Of a stretch of DNA of 64,000 bases, positions 1 through 9,750 are shown piece by piece; the first letter of the stretch is position 1, and each line of letters starts with the position of its first letter. Source of the stretch: Segatella baroniae B14 (lineage in GTDB: Bacteria > Bacteroidota > Bacteroidia > Bacteroidales > Bacteroidaceae); NCBI RefSeq assembly GCF_022024235.1, contig NZ_CP091799.1:131501-195500 (forward strand), written 5' to 3'. The translations under genes and the position numbers were made by a program. The notes below the pieces were generated by a model. The model saw only the letters and a program-made list of their open reading frames with translations. It had not been told where the DNA came from and searched no databases.

Positions 1-1
1 C

Positions 2-1165
2 GAGACTATTTTGTGTTTGCCACACCCTTTTGGAGATGAAGACCGTACTTATGCCAATATTGTGGCGATGAATTGTGTGCCTATTGCCTATCGTGATGTA
101 AATTATGATTATGTCAAGGATAGAGTAGGCAATATTATGGATCCGGAATTGTATTACAGATTGCGTGATCATATTTATGGTGACTTTAACTACATGCATG
201 TCAATGATTTGGGGTGTATGGAGTTTGCTGGAGGTTATCCAGCTAATTTGAATGAGGAGATTAATAACTATTCTGTCATCGCTGGAGTCGTAGCGCGCAG
301 CTTTGATTTTGATATCATTCATGCACATGACTGGTTGACATTCCCTGCTGGCATTCATGCTAAGCAGGTTACAGGAAAGCCATTATGTATTCATGTGCAT
401 GCTACAGATTTCGACCGTAGCCGTGGTCACGTAAATCCTGTGGTATATGGTATCGAGAAAGATGGAATGGACCATGCAGACTGTATTATGTGTGTATCTG
501 AGTTAACGCGACAGACGGTTATCCATCAGTATCACCAAGATCCTCGTAAGTGTTTTACGGTACATAATGCCGTATATCCATTGGCTCAGGAACTGCAAGA
601 TATTCCACGTCCAAATCATACAGATAAGGAAAAAGTGGTAACTTTCTTAGGTCGTCTGACGATGCAGAAGGGCCCTGAGTATTTTATCGAAGCCGCTAAT
701 TTGGTGCTTCATCGTACTCATAATATTCGTTTCTGTATGGCAGGTTCTGGTGATATGATGGAGCAGTGTATCAATATGGTAGCCGAACGAGGTATTGCTG
801 ATCGTTTCCATTTTCCTGGATTTATGCGAGGCAAACAAGTATATGAATGTTTGAAGGCCTCTGATGTATATGTTATGCCGTCAGTAAGTGAACCGTTTGG
901 TATTTCTCCTTTGGAGGCCATGCAGTGTGGTATGCCATCTATCATATCTAAACAGAGTGGTTGTGCTGAGATTCTGAGTAATTGTATTAAAGTGGATTAC
1001 TGGGATATTAATGCGATGGCTGATTACATGTACAGTATCTGTAACAATGAGAGTCTCTTTAAGTATCTCTCTGAAGAAGGGAAGAACGAAGTGGATCAGA
1101 TAACCTGGGAAAAGGTAGGTACATGGATTCGTGAGTTGTATATGCGAACTTTAGGTTGGAAGTAA
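2..1165 (+). CDS. GT4 glycosyltransferase, glycogen/starch-synthase-like (5' end cut by window)
   Basis: The reading frame is open from base 2, so the gene begins before the window; 387 residues are visible. It is a GT-B retaining glycosyltransferase: the N-terminal half has the DIIHAHDWLTFPAG segment typical of starch/glycogen synthase-like GT4 enzymes, and the C-terminal half has VTFLGRLTMQKGPEYFIEA and the nucleotide-sugar binding EPFGISPLEAMQCG. The next gene, 45 bases downstream, is a GH57 amylase. This pair is common in Bacteroidetes, where it is thought to act in storage or alpha-glucan synthesis in the cytoplasm; the donor is likely ADP- or UDP-glucose, which is inference. No signal peptide can be judged because the start is missing. 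The TTG at base 11 is not a convincing start, since the sequence before it is still in frame and coding-like. Confidence 0.85.
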   Translation, partial: ETILCLPHPFGDEDRTYANIVAMNCVPIAYRDVNYDYVKDRVGNIMDPELYYRLRDHIYGDFNYMHVNDLGCMEFAGGYPANLNEEINNYSVIAGVVARSFDFDIIHAHDWLTFPAGIHAKQVTGKPLCIHVHATDFDRSRGHVNPVVYGIEKDGMDHADCIMCVSELTRQTVIHQYHQDPRKCFTVHNAVYPLAQELQDIPRPNHTDKEKVVTFLGRLTMQKGPEYFIEAANLVLHRTHNIRFCMAGSGDMMEQCINMVAERGIADRFHFPGFMRGKQVYECLKASDVYVMPSVSEPFGISPLEAMQCGMPSIISKQSGCAEILSNCIKVDYWDINAMADYMYSICNNESLFKYLSEEGKNEVDQITWEKVGTWIRELYMRTLGWK

Positions 1166-1210
1166 TTGAAACTGAAGTTTACAAATAATCAAAATCAAAG
1201 TTAAAAACAC

Positions 1211-2629
1211 ATGAAAACGATTTGTCTTTATTTCGAAATACATCAGATAACTCATCTAAAACGGTATCGTTTTTTCGATATAGGTACCGATCATTATTAC
1301 TATGACGATTATGAGAATGATAATTCTATCTCTTATATCCGTGACCATAGTTATATGCCAGCTCTGAATGCTATCGAGCAGATGATTCAGGAAAATGGTA
1401 ATTATTTTAAGGTAGCTTTCTCGTTGAGTGGTGTGGGTATGGAGCAGTTGGAATTGCACGCTCCGGAAGTACTCCGCAAGTTGCAGGATTTGAGTAAAAC
1501 AGGATGTGTAGAGTTCTTAGCAGAGCCATATTCTCATGGTCTTGCATCTTTGATTACTCCAGATGGTTTTGCCAATGAGGTAAGACGTCAGGCTGAAAAG
1601 ATTAAAGAGTATTTTGGACAAGAGCCAAAAGTGCTCCGCAACTCATCATTGATATATAGTGATGATATTGGTAGCCAGGCATCACAGATGGGCTTTAAAG
1701 GTATGCTCACAGAGGGTGCTAAACACGTGTTGGGTTGGAAGTCTCCACATTATCTATATAGTTGCGCTCAGGCTCATAAATTAAAGTTATTACTTCGTGA
1801 TGTAGAACTCTCTGATGATATCTCTTTACGTTTTAATGATTCCAATTGGGATCAATATCCACTTTTTGCAGATACCTATATTAATAAGATCGCTTCTCTT
1901 CCTAAGGAAGAAGAAATTATTAATATTTTCATGGAGCTGACAGCATTGGGTATAGCTCAACCTTTAGAGAGTAATATTCTTGAATTTTTGAAAGCTTTGC
2001 CAGCTTGTGCTAAGGCCAAAGGTATAACATTCTCAACACCAAGTGAACTTTGTCAGAAGGTGAAGGTCGTTGATGTGCTGAGTGTACCGGATACTTTAAG
2101 TTGGGTAGACGAGGAGCGTGATGTGAGTTGCTGGTTAGGTAATGCCATGCAGCGAGAAGCATTTGAAAAATTATACAGTGTGGCTGAGCGTGTTCATATT
2201 TGTAATGATCCTCGTATCAATCAGGACTGGGACTATTTGCAGGCTTCTAATAACTTCCGTTTTATGACCACTAAACCAAGTAATGTTGGTCTTGACAGAG
2301 GTATTTATAATGGTCCTTTTGATGCCTTTACGAACTATATGAATATTCTTGGCGACTTCATCAATCGTGTGAATAGTTTATATCCTGAGGATATTGACAA
2401 CGAGGAACTCAATAGCTTGCTTACCACGATTACAAATCAAGATAAGGAGATAGAAACTAAGGATCTTGAAATAACGCGTTTACAGGCCAAAATAGATAAG
2501 TTGGAAGCAGAAGCAGCAAAGTTGCGTGAGCGTCTAACTGGTTCGAAGAAAACAGTAGAAAAGAAGTCTGCTACCAAAAAGGCTTCTTCTAAAAAAGCAA
2601 CTCCTCAAGAAGAGAATTTAGCAGATTGA
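1211..2629 (+). CDS. GH57 family alpha-amylase / glycoside hydrolase
   Basis: 472 residues starting MKTICLYFEIHQ, the usual N-terminus of the short Bacteroidetes GH57 enzymes that act on alpha-1,4-glucans in the cytoplasm (no signal peptide). The conserved core spans roughly residues 1-395, including the SLSGVGMEQLE and EFLAEPYSHGLASL segments that correspond to GH57 conserved blocks. After the catalytic part there is a coiled coil of about residues 400-445 (heptad-like, many E, K, L and I), and then a Lys/Ala/Ser-rich tail (KKSATKKASSKK) that resembles a nucleic-acid or polyanion binding tail. It follows the GT4 gene at a 45-base gap and precedes a strong terminator, so it is the last gene of its operon. 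Start chosen at the ATG that gives the family N-terminus. Confidence 0.9.
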   Translation: MKTICLYFEIHQITHLKRYRFFDIGTDHYYYDDYENDNSISYIRDHSYMPALNAIEQMIQENGNYFKVAFSLSGVGMEQLELHAPEVLRKLQDLSKTGCVEFLAEPYSHGLASLITPDGFANEVRRQAEKIKEYFGQEPKVLRNSSLIYSDDIGSQASQMGFKGMLTEGAKHVLGWKSPHYLYSCAQAHKLKLLLRDVELSDDISLRFNDSNWDQYPLFADTYINKIASLPKEEEIINIFMELTALGIAQPLESNILEFLKALPACAKAKGITFSTPSELCQKVKVVDVLSVPDTLSWVDEERDVSCWLGNAMQREAFEKLYSVAERVHICNDPRINQDWDYLQASNNFRFMTTKPSNVGLDRGIYNGPFDAFTNYMNILGDFINRVNSLYPEDIDNEELNSLLTTITNQDKEIETKDLEITRLQAKIDKLEAEAAKLRERLTGSKKTVEKKSATKKASSKKATPQEENLAD

Positions 2630-2650
2630 TAATCTTATTAACTCCATATA

Positions 2651-2687
2651 AAAAAAGGTTCGCTCATATCGAGCGAACCTTTTTTTA
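2651..2687. terminator. Bidirectional intrinsic terminator
   Basis: A 9-base stem GGTTCGCTC / GAGCGAACC with a 5-base loop, flanked by six A on the left and seven T on the right. It can therefore end the GH57 transcript on the plus strand and the DUF4957/DUF5123 transcript on the minus strand. Confidence 0.9.
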
Positions 2688-2709
2688 TAGAGTATATTGT
2701 ATGTCTAGA

Positions 2710-4260
2710 TTACTGAATCCATCTTGGGTCACCCTGGTTAGCAGCTTTTACAGATGCGTTACCAACAGTGAAATCAGTCTCGCTTGTATACTGAGGATTC
2801 TCTTTTGTACCGCTTTCATCAAAGAACTTGCTTGATGTAGACTCTGTAACCATTAATTCAGAATTATAGTAGTTGTTATTGTTGAAGGTTGGTACAGCTG
2901 TCGTCTTTTGGCTTGCCCAGTAACACTTACAGTTGCTCATGATGTTGTTTGTGAATGAGATAACTGCAGGATAGCGTACATAGAGATAACCTTTAGCTGA
3001 AGAACCAATACCATCGAAGGTGTTGTGGTTGATGGTAATATTGGTTGAAGTAGCCCAGTCTGTGAAATTAGCTGAAGCATTATCAATGCGTAAGAAGTCC
3101 TTCATACCGTTGTCATACCATGTAGAGTTGGTTAATTTTATGTTCTTAACACCAGCTGTTCTGATATCAATGAATTCTGAAGAAGTGCTAAAGCCATGAA
3201 TCACACTGTTGTTGATGGTAATAGTACCTACATAAGCTTTAACATTGATATAGAGAAGATCTTTCTTGAAGTTTCTCAACTCGCAGTCATCGATAGTAAT
3301 ATTTTGGTATGTACCAGCTTCGTTGACACGAACAGGATATACACCCTGGTTGTCACCATCGAGAACAACCTGAGAGAGAAGAAGGCTAGCATTGTTGGTC
3401 AAATCGAAACCACCCTTGATGATAGCACGGTCACCACTCTTTACAGACTTGATAGAGATGTTCTTGCTGATTGTGGTAGAAGAAGCCAATCCCTCTTCGT
3501 TAGCTATTACATAAGTACCTGGCATCAAAGCAAGAGTAGCACCATCTTCTGCAGCTTCAATAGCAGCTTCTAAACTTTCACCAGCCTTAACCAGTGTAGC
3601 ACCTCCGAGGTCGATAGCAGTCTTGATTTTAGCCTCACCTCTTTGCTTCTCTCCATTGAACAAACGTACAGTGTAGCTTGTCTCAGGGGTAAGACCTGTT
3701 AAGGTAATGCTACCAGTAGAAATCTGCTCTGTTGTCAAGGTAATCACTTCATCACCATATGTAAGAGAAGTAACTTTACTGTTTGCAGGCCACTTCAAAG
3801 TTGCTGTTGTTGCTGTGATATCGTTATCAACATCGATGTCAAAGAAGATATTTTCAGCTTCAGTCTTGAAAGACTTACTGCTTAATGTCCACTTTGATTC
3901 TGCCTTAGCTGAAGACATAGCCTTAATACGAATGAAGTATTTAGTTGCACTCTCCAACTCATCGATTGTTGCAGGGGCCTCCTTTACTTGATAGGTTCTG
4001 TAAAGATCAGACTGTGTTGTGAATAAACTGTCAGTATCTACTTCGATAACATAGTATTCTGCATCCTTTACGGTTGAGAATTCTACTTCGGCAGTTGTTG
4101 CTGCTGGAGTAACTTTGATATCATCCTGACCAACGCTAAACAAACGGTCGAATGCACTATCAATACTCCAATCGTTACCATCTGTACAAGATGTGAGGGC
4201 GACAACGCCCATACACATCATTGCAGAGGTACGAATGATATTTTTGATTGAATTCATCAT
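2710..4260 (-). CDS. Pectin-locus lipoprotein with Fn3-like repeats and DUF4957/DUF5123 beta-helix
   Basis: 516 residues with a lipoprotein signal peptide (ALTSC, Cys25). Residues about 50-215 look like two fibronectin-III-like domains (APATIDELESATKYFIRIKA and LTGLTPETSYTVRLF are typical strand patterns). The rest, about 220-516, is a right-handed parallel beta-helix with repeated NITI/NIKL/TFNNN turns, as in DUF4957 plus DUF5123 proteins. These are encoded directly after SusD in many Bacteroidales pectin loci and are probably surface glycan-binding proteins (SGBP-like), possibly with weak lyase ancestry; the catalytic role is unproven. It lies 12 bases after the SusD gene, so it is the third gene of the SusC operon, which ends at the terminator at 2651. 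Confidence 0.85.
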   Translation of the reverse strand: MMNSIKNIIRTSAMMCMGVVALTSCTDGNDWSIDSAFDRLFSVGQDDIKVTPAATTAEVEFSTVKDAEYYVIEVDTDSLFTTQSDLYRTYQVKEAPATIDELESATKYFIRIKAMSSAKAESKWTLSSKSFKTEAENIFFDIDVDNDITATTATLKWPANSKVTSLTYGDEVITLTTEQISTGSITLTGLTPETSYTVRLFNGEKQRGEAKIKTAIDLGGATLVKAGESLEAAIEAAEDGATLALMPGTYVIANEEGLASSTTISKNISIKSVKSGDRAIIKGGFDLTNNASLLLSQVVLDGDNQGVYPVRVNEAGTYQNITIDDCELRNFKKDLLYINVKAYVGTITINNSVIHGFSTSSEFIDIRTAGVKNIKLTNSTWYDNGMKDFLRIDNASANFTDWATSTNITINHNTFDGIGSSAKGYLYVRYPAVISFTNNIMSNCKCYWASQKTTAVPTFNNNNYYNSELMVTESTSSKFFDESGTKENPQYTSETDFTVGNASVKAANQGDPRWIQ

Positions 4261-4272
4261 TGTTTCGTACGA

Positions 4273-6273
4273 TTAGTTCTTGAAATTATAAGAGTTCTGG
4301 AGGTAAGAATTCGAAGCATCGATAATCTTGCTGCCAATTGGAATCAAATAGCGGTTGATAACAGCGCCATGACCGAACACCTTAGCATCTGTACCTACGA
4401 GGCCACCTGCAATAGAGTTCAGGTTGGTTTCTGTTTGCTTCGTATCTAATTTACCAAAACCGGTGAAGCTGCCATCGTAATCCTTGCTGGTCTTGCCTTC
4501 TGGTAGACCATACCAAGTGATGCTGCTCATATCAATTTTGGTTTCTGGATAGGTTGTACCCTTAACATAGTTGAAGTAAACCTTCTCTGGTTTAACACTT
4601 ACAATGTTATTCAGATAGTCCTGCTTCATTTCATAGATCTTCTGAGCAAGGAGATTCCAACGAATCAAGTCCCATTTACGGGCACCCTCACCAGCGAGCT
4701 CCCAAGCATTTTCCTGAACGATAGCATTGAAGAAATCCTCCTTGTTTGCTGGGATGTTGTTGATGTACTCGTTAGCTACAGCAAGGTTCTTGCTTGCACG
4801 TTTGTGTACTAATGCAAGGGCTTCTCTTGCAGTCAAGTTAGCGCTACCATTATAGTAAGCGTCAGGGCCAACCAGTTCGTTCATGATTTCAGCATACCAA
4901 AGCAAAATCTGCGAATAGCGTACTTTAACCACGTTAATACCAGTAAGATGCTTAGCAGAAGCCTTGATATTTTGATCTAACCAGTTAGCATTCTCCATAC
5001 GTGGGTCCCACTTACCGCAGTACAGACCGAATGGAGCATTACCTAATGCTGATTCAACAGCACACTGTGTATCAGTAGTCTTTTCGATTTTTTCTTCAAC
5101 TGAACCATCTGCCAAAGTAACCTTTGTAGTATCAGAGTGAACACGCTTCTCTGCAACGATCTGTGTAGTTGCACAGGTGATGTCGCGACGAACATCGGTA
5201 GAATCATAAGAATAAAACAAAGAAGCTGTCAACTTCAATTTACCAGATGAATTGGTGAAACCATACTGAGTAGTTACACCGTTCAAACGATAACCTGCTG
5301 TATATCCCAATTCGCCACTTACATTTTGCTGCATAGGAATTTCAAAGAGGTTTTCCTTATACTGTGTATCTAAAGTAAGCTGATTGAGAAGATACCACTC
5401 GTTTTCAAAAGAAGGATTCAACTTGTGTACGCCACTGTTAATGATAACAGCAAGATGATTCAAAGCCTTCTCGTAAAGAGCTTTACGTGTTTCTGCGTCT
5501 GGACGCTGTGTAGGGTAGGTTGGATCTGAGTATGAAGCTGTCTCGTAACCTGATTTAGCCTGTTCACGTATAGCATATCCAGCACGAGTCATAGCCAACT
5601 GAGCAACCAAAGCATGAGCATAACCTTTAGTAACATGCTCTGTAGTATAGTTGCTCATACCTGCCCATGGAAGAGCATCGATAGAACTTTCTACCTGGTT
5701 GATAAGTGAATCGAGGATAACGTCACGATCGGTCTTGCCTTGGTAAGCATTACTCAAATCAGACTTTGATGTTTCAAACTTCATCGGGATATCACCGAAC
5801 GCACGAATCAAGTCAAGGTATACCATGGCACGAAGACATTTTGCCTCAGCCAAGTATATTTGCATATTTTTGTTGTTCTTGATTGGACTATTCTCGATAC
5901 CTTCTACAGCTAAGTTCGCATCTTCAATAGTGGCATACATCTTGGTCCACATATCGTTGGTGTTAGAATATTCACCATCGAAGTTGTAGTTGAAATAACC
6001 ACGTTCGCTGGCAGCTGTAGCTGTAGAACCAATACCATCTACAAGTTCGCAGTCTGTGCCCAGTCCGTAAAGGATAGCCCAGTCCTGAGAATAGGTACGG
6101 TCATTGGTTAAATCACCATAAATTTGGTTGATAACTGCACTTGTATAATATTCATTGTTGAATACGTGCTCCTGACTCAATTCAGATGGTGAATTCTGGT
6201 CCAAGAAGTCTGAACAAGAACTCAAAGCAAGAGCACCGGCAGCAAGTGCACATATTGTTATACTTTTTTTCAT
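4273..6273 (-). CDS. SusD/RagB family outer-membrane lipoprotein
   Basis: 666 residues, lipoprotein signal with Cys20 (LALSSCSDFLD). The N-terminal FLDQNSPSELSQEHVF and the TPR-like helical segments (AEAKCLRAMVYLDLIRAFGDIPM) are diagnostic of SusD/RagB. The C-terminal part holds the usual NAWELAGEGARKWDLIRWN segment. SusD proteins form the lid over the SusC barrel and capture glycans on the cell surface. The gene lies 15 bases downstream of susC and 12 bases upstream of the DUF4957/DUF5123 lipoprotein. From the neighbouring enzymes the substrate is inferred to be pectin (homogalacturonan-type) oligosaccharide. Confidence 0.97.
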   Translation of the reverse strand: MKKSITICALAAGALALSSCSDFLDQNSPSELSQEHVFNNEYYTSAVINQIYGDLTNDRTYSQDWAILYGLGTDCELVDGIGSTATAASERGYFNYNFDGEYSNTNDMWTKMYATIEDANLAVEGIENSPIKNNKNMQIYLAEAKCLRAMVYLDLIRAFGDIPMKFETSKSDLSNAYQGKTDRDVILDSLINQVESSIDALPWAGMSNYTTEHVTKGYAHALVAQLAMTRAGYAIREQAKSGYETASYSDPTYPTQRPDAETRKALYEKALNHLAVIINSGVHKLNPSFENEWYLLNQLTLDTQYKENLFEIPMQQNVSGELGYTAGYRLNGVTTQYGFTNSSGKLKLTASLFYSYDSTDVRRDITCATTQIVAEKRVHSDTTKVTLADGSVEEKIEKTTDTQCAVESALGNAPFGLYCGKWDPRMENANWLDQNIKASAKHLTGINVVKVRYSQILLWYAEIMNELVGPDAYYNGSANLTAREALALVHKRASKNLAVANEYINNIPANKEDFFNAIVQENAWELAGEGARKWDLIRWNLLAQKIYEMKQDYLNNIVSVKPEKVYFNYVKGTTYPETKIDMSSITWYGLPEGKTSKDYDGSFTGFGKLDTKQTETNLNSIAGGLVGTDAKVFGHGAVINRYLIPIGSKIIDASNSYLQNSYNFKN

Positions 6274-6288
6274 TGTTTGGTTTCTTTT

Positions 6289-9200
6289 TTAGAATGTTAC
6301 GTTAATACCACCCACGAATGTACGACTCTTTGGATAAGCGGCATAGTCGATACCTGGTGTCATTGGGTTCTTCTTGCTGCTGGTATCTACTTCTGGGTCA
6401 TAGCCATCATATCCTGTGATGCAGAAGACGTTGTATGCAGAGAAGTATACGCGTACATTATTAATATAGATATTCTTAAGCCATGTCTTTGGGAGGGTGT
6501 AACCTACTGTTACAGTATTTAGACGTAAGAAAGAAGCGTCTTCTACTGCATAGCTGGTGATAGGTGACTTGGTCACGGCAACAGGATTCCAGATGTTAGC
6601 ACCTGCATTGATTTCACAAAGTCTTCTCATGATAGCTTCTGCACCACCGTGAGCTGCAATGAAATCTGCGCTAAGTGACTTAACTAGGTTGTCACCTGTT
6701 TCTGGATCAATCCATGAATAGCGGTTCTCAAGATTGAAATCTGCTATCAGATTGTAGTTCTTTGAGGTATTGCTAAAGAAAGAATTAGCCAACTTAGTAC
6801 CATTAACTACCTTGTTGCCCAATGAATAGTTAAAATATAAATTGAAGTCGAAATTACCCCAGTTACCATTCAAGCCAAAACCACCAGTAACCTTAGGTAC
6901 GGTGTTGCCCAATTTCTTCTTGATAGGATCACCATTCTCATCAACTGTGAATTTGATACCACCTGGATACAACTGACCACCAGTAAGGCTATAGCTGTTA
7001 TCCTTGATGCCATCACGAAGTACCCAACTTGTACCATTGAGTACCAACTCACCATTAGGATTTAACTCAGAATCGTATACGGTATAGAAACCATTGTTCT
7101 CGTAACCCCAAACTTCACCAAGGCTACCACCTTCTTCTACTCTAAAGTCGTTGTATGGAGTAAAGGTAGAACCTGCAAAGTTACTGCTCTGCCAAGGATT
7201 CTGAGTGTTCAACTCTTTAATCTTATTCTTGTTATAAGAAATATTGAAGGTTGCGTCTAAGTTGAATTTCTTCTTCTGAACAAGAGCTGCATTCAAAGCA
7301 AGTTCTACACCGATATTTTCGGTCTTACCAAAGTTCTGGTACTGATAGCTGTAACCAGTCGAAGAAGGAATCTCAACTTTCATCAATAGGTCTTTAGTAG
7401 TATTCCAGTAGAAATCTAATGTACCATTGATACGTCCTTTCCAGAAACCATAATCGATACCGAAGTTACGAGTGATGGTTGTTTCCCACTTCAAATCTGG
7501 GTTGTATAGATAGGTTTTACGTTCCAACTGAGTTGCAGCTGTTTCGTCGAAAGCAGCATGTTTGCTACTTGCTTCAGCAACAGAGTAGGTCGTTGTAAGC
7601 AAACCTGAAGGAATACGGTTATTACCTGCAGTACCGAAACTCAAACGAGCTTTCAAGTTTGACAACCATTTTACATTCTTCAACCACTCCTCGTCTGACA
7701 TACGCCAAGCTAATGCCAAAGATGGGAATACACCCCACTGATGACCATCACCGAATTTAGAAGAACCATCGGCACGGAGGGTGAAGGTTGCCAAATATTT
7801 CTCAGCCAAAGTGTAGTTTACACGGCCGAAGAATGAAGCCATATTGTTGTCTGCTGCAATAGTACCTTCATTAGAAAGTGCAGTACCGAAACCAGGGTTA
7901 GCCAAGACATCTTCGATGGAGAATGAGGCTGGGAAAGCTACAGATGTGTTGTAACGTTCTGTTTCCTTTTCGATACTCCATTCCTGACCCAACAATACGT
8001 TGATATGGTCACGTCCGCCAAACAATTTCTTGTTGTCGTAAGTTACGGTATTTGCGTTGCGGAATGTTTTAGTATCATCTCTTTCGTAACGAAGCTGTGG
8101 TAAACCATTGTTACCATATTTAGAATTGGTAACAGCATCACTTGCCCAAACATTATCGGTCTTATCATAGCTCCAGCTATAACCAAGTTCGGAACGGAAA
8201 GTCCAGTTCTTCCAAGGTTTCCAGTTCAAACCGGCATTGTAGTTCTGACGGAAACGAGTCTTCTGTTTGTAGGTTGCATCAATACGCTGAATAGGGCTAC
8301 GTTGTGTAGAGGTAGAACTATTCTCATCATCATTTGAAGCTGAAAGCGGCTCTATTGGTCGCCAACGCAATGTGTTGGCAACGACACTGTTAGCAGCATT
8401 ACTTTCGTTGGTATCTGCACCACCACTAAGACCATCAATTTTGGTGTACTGCAAACGTGCGTTGAAATCCAAACTCAACCACTTGTTCAAGTTAGAGTTG
8501 ATTTTGGCATTTACGTTATTCTTAGAGTAGCCAGACCCTTTCATAATAGCATCCTCATCGTTGTGAGCGAAACCGATGTTATATTTCAAGTCCTTTGAAC
8601 CACCACTGATATTTGCATTATACTGACGCTGAACACCAGTACGACCAAAAATTTCATCCTGATAGTTAGTGCCTTCTACAGACTTCCATATATCCATATC
8701 CTGATAGTTACCATATTCGGTAGCATCCATCTCGTATTGGTATAAAGCATAGTTGTAAGGATCCATAACCTTCAACTCTTTGGTCAATTTCTTGAAGCCT
8801 AAAGAAGCATTGAAGTTAACCTGAACTTTACCTTCTTTACCACTCTTGGTTGTAATGATAACAACACCATTAGCACCACGGGCACCATAGATGGCTGTAG
8901 AAGAAGCATCTTTCAATACGTCGATGCTTTCGATTTCAGAAGGAGCGATATCGCTGATAGAAGAAACTGGGAATCCATCAACGATGTAGAGTGGAGAGTT
9001 ATCCTGTGACAAAGAACCACCACCACGGACACGAATCTTAACATCTGCATCAGGAGAACCTTCTGTTGTTGTGATGTTTACACCAGCCAATTTACCAGTC
9101 ATAGCTTCACCAACATTTGATACAGGAACACCTGCAATGTCATCAGCACTGATAGAAGAAACAGAACCGGTCAAGTCCTTCTTGCGTACTGTACCGTAAC

Positions 9201-9534
9201 CGATAACGACAACGTCGTTCAGGTTCTGTGCGTCATCCTCGAGTTTGACATCGATGTTACTCTTACCTGCAACATTGATTGTTTTAGTTTTCATACCGAC
9301 GTATGAAATTTTCACCTTGTTGCTTTTCCCTTTCAGATTGATGGTAAAGTTTCCGTCAATATCGGTGACTGCACCGTTACCACTGGCACCGTCTTCAATG
9401 ACAGTAGCACCAATGATTGGCTCACCTGTATTGTCCTTAACGTTACCTTTGACTGTCTGCGCGCATACATTTCCAGCTACTGTGATCATGGATGATACGA
9501 GCGCAATTCGAACGTAATTCAAATTACCAGACAT
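6289..9534 (-). CDS. SusC/RagA family TonB-dependent outer-membrane transporter
   Basis: 1081 residues. Signal peptide of about 25 residues ending CAQ; a carboxypeptidase-D-like regulatory domain at about 28-100 (GNVKDNTGEPIIGATV...); a TonB-box-like DVVVIGYGT at 107-115; a plug of about 116-235 with IRVRGGGSLSQDNSPLYIVDG and the RagA/SusC signature (ANGVVIITTKSGK); then the 22-strand barrel, ending in the C-terminal Phe expected for outer-membrane barrel insertion. No STN domain precedes the plug, so regulation through an anti-sigma factor is not suggested. First gene of the SusC-SusD-lipoprotein operon. Substrate inferred to be pectic oligosaccharide. Confidence 0.97.
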   Translation of the reverse strand: MSGNLNYVRIALVSSMITVAGNVCAQTVKGNVKDNTGEPIIGATVIEDGASGNGAVTDIDGNFTINLKGKSNKVKISYVGMKTKTINVAGKSNIDVKLEDDAQNLNDVVVIGYGTVRKKDLTGSVSSISADDIAGVPVSNVGEAMTGKLAGVNITTTEGSPDADVKIRVRGGGSLSQDNSPLYIVDGFPVSSISDIAPSEIESIDVLKDASSTAIYGARGANGVVIITTKSGKEGKVQVNFNASLGFKKLTKELKVMDPYNYALYQYEMDATEYGNYQDMDIWKSVEGTNYQDEIFGRTGVQRQYNANISGGSKDLKYNIGFAHNDEDAIMKGSGYSKNNVNAKINSNLNKWLSLDFNARLQYTKIDGLSGGADTNESNAANSVVANTLRWRPIEPLSASNDDENSSTSTQRSPIQRIDATYKQKTRFRQNYNAGLNWKPWKNWTFRSELGYSWSYDKTDNVWASDAVTNSKYGNNGLPQLRYERDDTKTFRNANTVTYDNKKLFGGRDHINVLLGQEWSIEKETERYNTSVAFPASFSIEDVLANPGFGTALSNEGTIAADNNMASFFGRVNYTLAEKYLATFTLRADGSSKFGDGHQWGVFPSLALAWRMSDEEWLKNVKWLSNLKARLSFGTAGNNRIPSGLLTTTYSVAEASSKHAAFDETAATQLERKTYLYNPDLKWETTITRNFGIDYGFWKGRINGTLDFYWNTTKDLLMKVEIPSSTGYSYQYQNFGKTENIGVELALNAALVQKKKFNLDATFNISYNKNKIKELNTQNPWQSSNFAGSTFTPYNDFRVEEGGSLGEVWGYENNGFYTVYDSELNPNGELVLNGTSWVLRDGIKDNSYSLTGGQLYPGGIKFTVDENGDPIKKKLGNTVPKVTGGFGLNGNWGNFDFNLYFNYSLGNKVVNGTKLANSFFSNTSKNYNLIADFNLENRYSWIDPETGDNLVKSLSADFIAAHGGAEAIMRRLCEINAGANIWNPVAVTKSPITSYAVEDASFLRLNTVTVGYTLPKTWLKNIYINNVRVYFSAYNVFCITGYDGYDPEVDTSSKKNPMTPGIDYAAYPKSRTFVGGINVTF

Positions 9535-9590
9535 ACATTTTATTTTATTAGATTAGTAAAAAATATATAATTCCTATTGATTTAGTGGAG

Positions 9591-9598
9591 CAAAAATA
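9591..9598 (-). promoter_or_regulatory. Candidate -7 box for the SusC operon
   Basis: On the minus strand the sequence reads TATTTTTG, matching the Bacteroidetes TAnnTTTG element, about 57 bases before the susC start. No good TTTG was found at the expected 19-21 base spacing, so this is only a candidate; the locus may need an activator. Confidence 0.35.
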
Positions 9599-9696
9599 CT
9601 ATATTTATTATAATAGATGTAGTTAAGAATTGACAATCTTACATGAAAAATTATCAACTAGCTGATTTTTAGCGTTTTAAGTTGTATGTTAAAAAA

Positions 9697-9736
9697 CAAA
9701 AATGGCAGATTTCAAATCTGAAATCTGCCATTTTTG
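9697..9736 (-). terminator. Intrinsic terminator after the CE8 gene
   Basis: A perfect 18-base inverted repeat (CAAAAATGGCAGATTTCA and its complement) with a 4-base loop, 15 bases past the stop of the pectin methylesterase. The arms carry A/T tracts at both ends, giving a U-run in the minus-strand transcript. It separates the esterase from the SusC operon. Confidence 0.9.
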
Positions 9737-9750
9737 AAAGATTGTTATGC

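Noticed and set aside
3196..3573. Plus-strand frame of 125 codons within the DUF4957/DUF5123 gene
   Set aside because: Lies inside a well-supported minus-strand lipoprotein gene; no motif.
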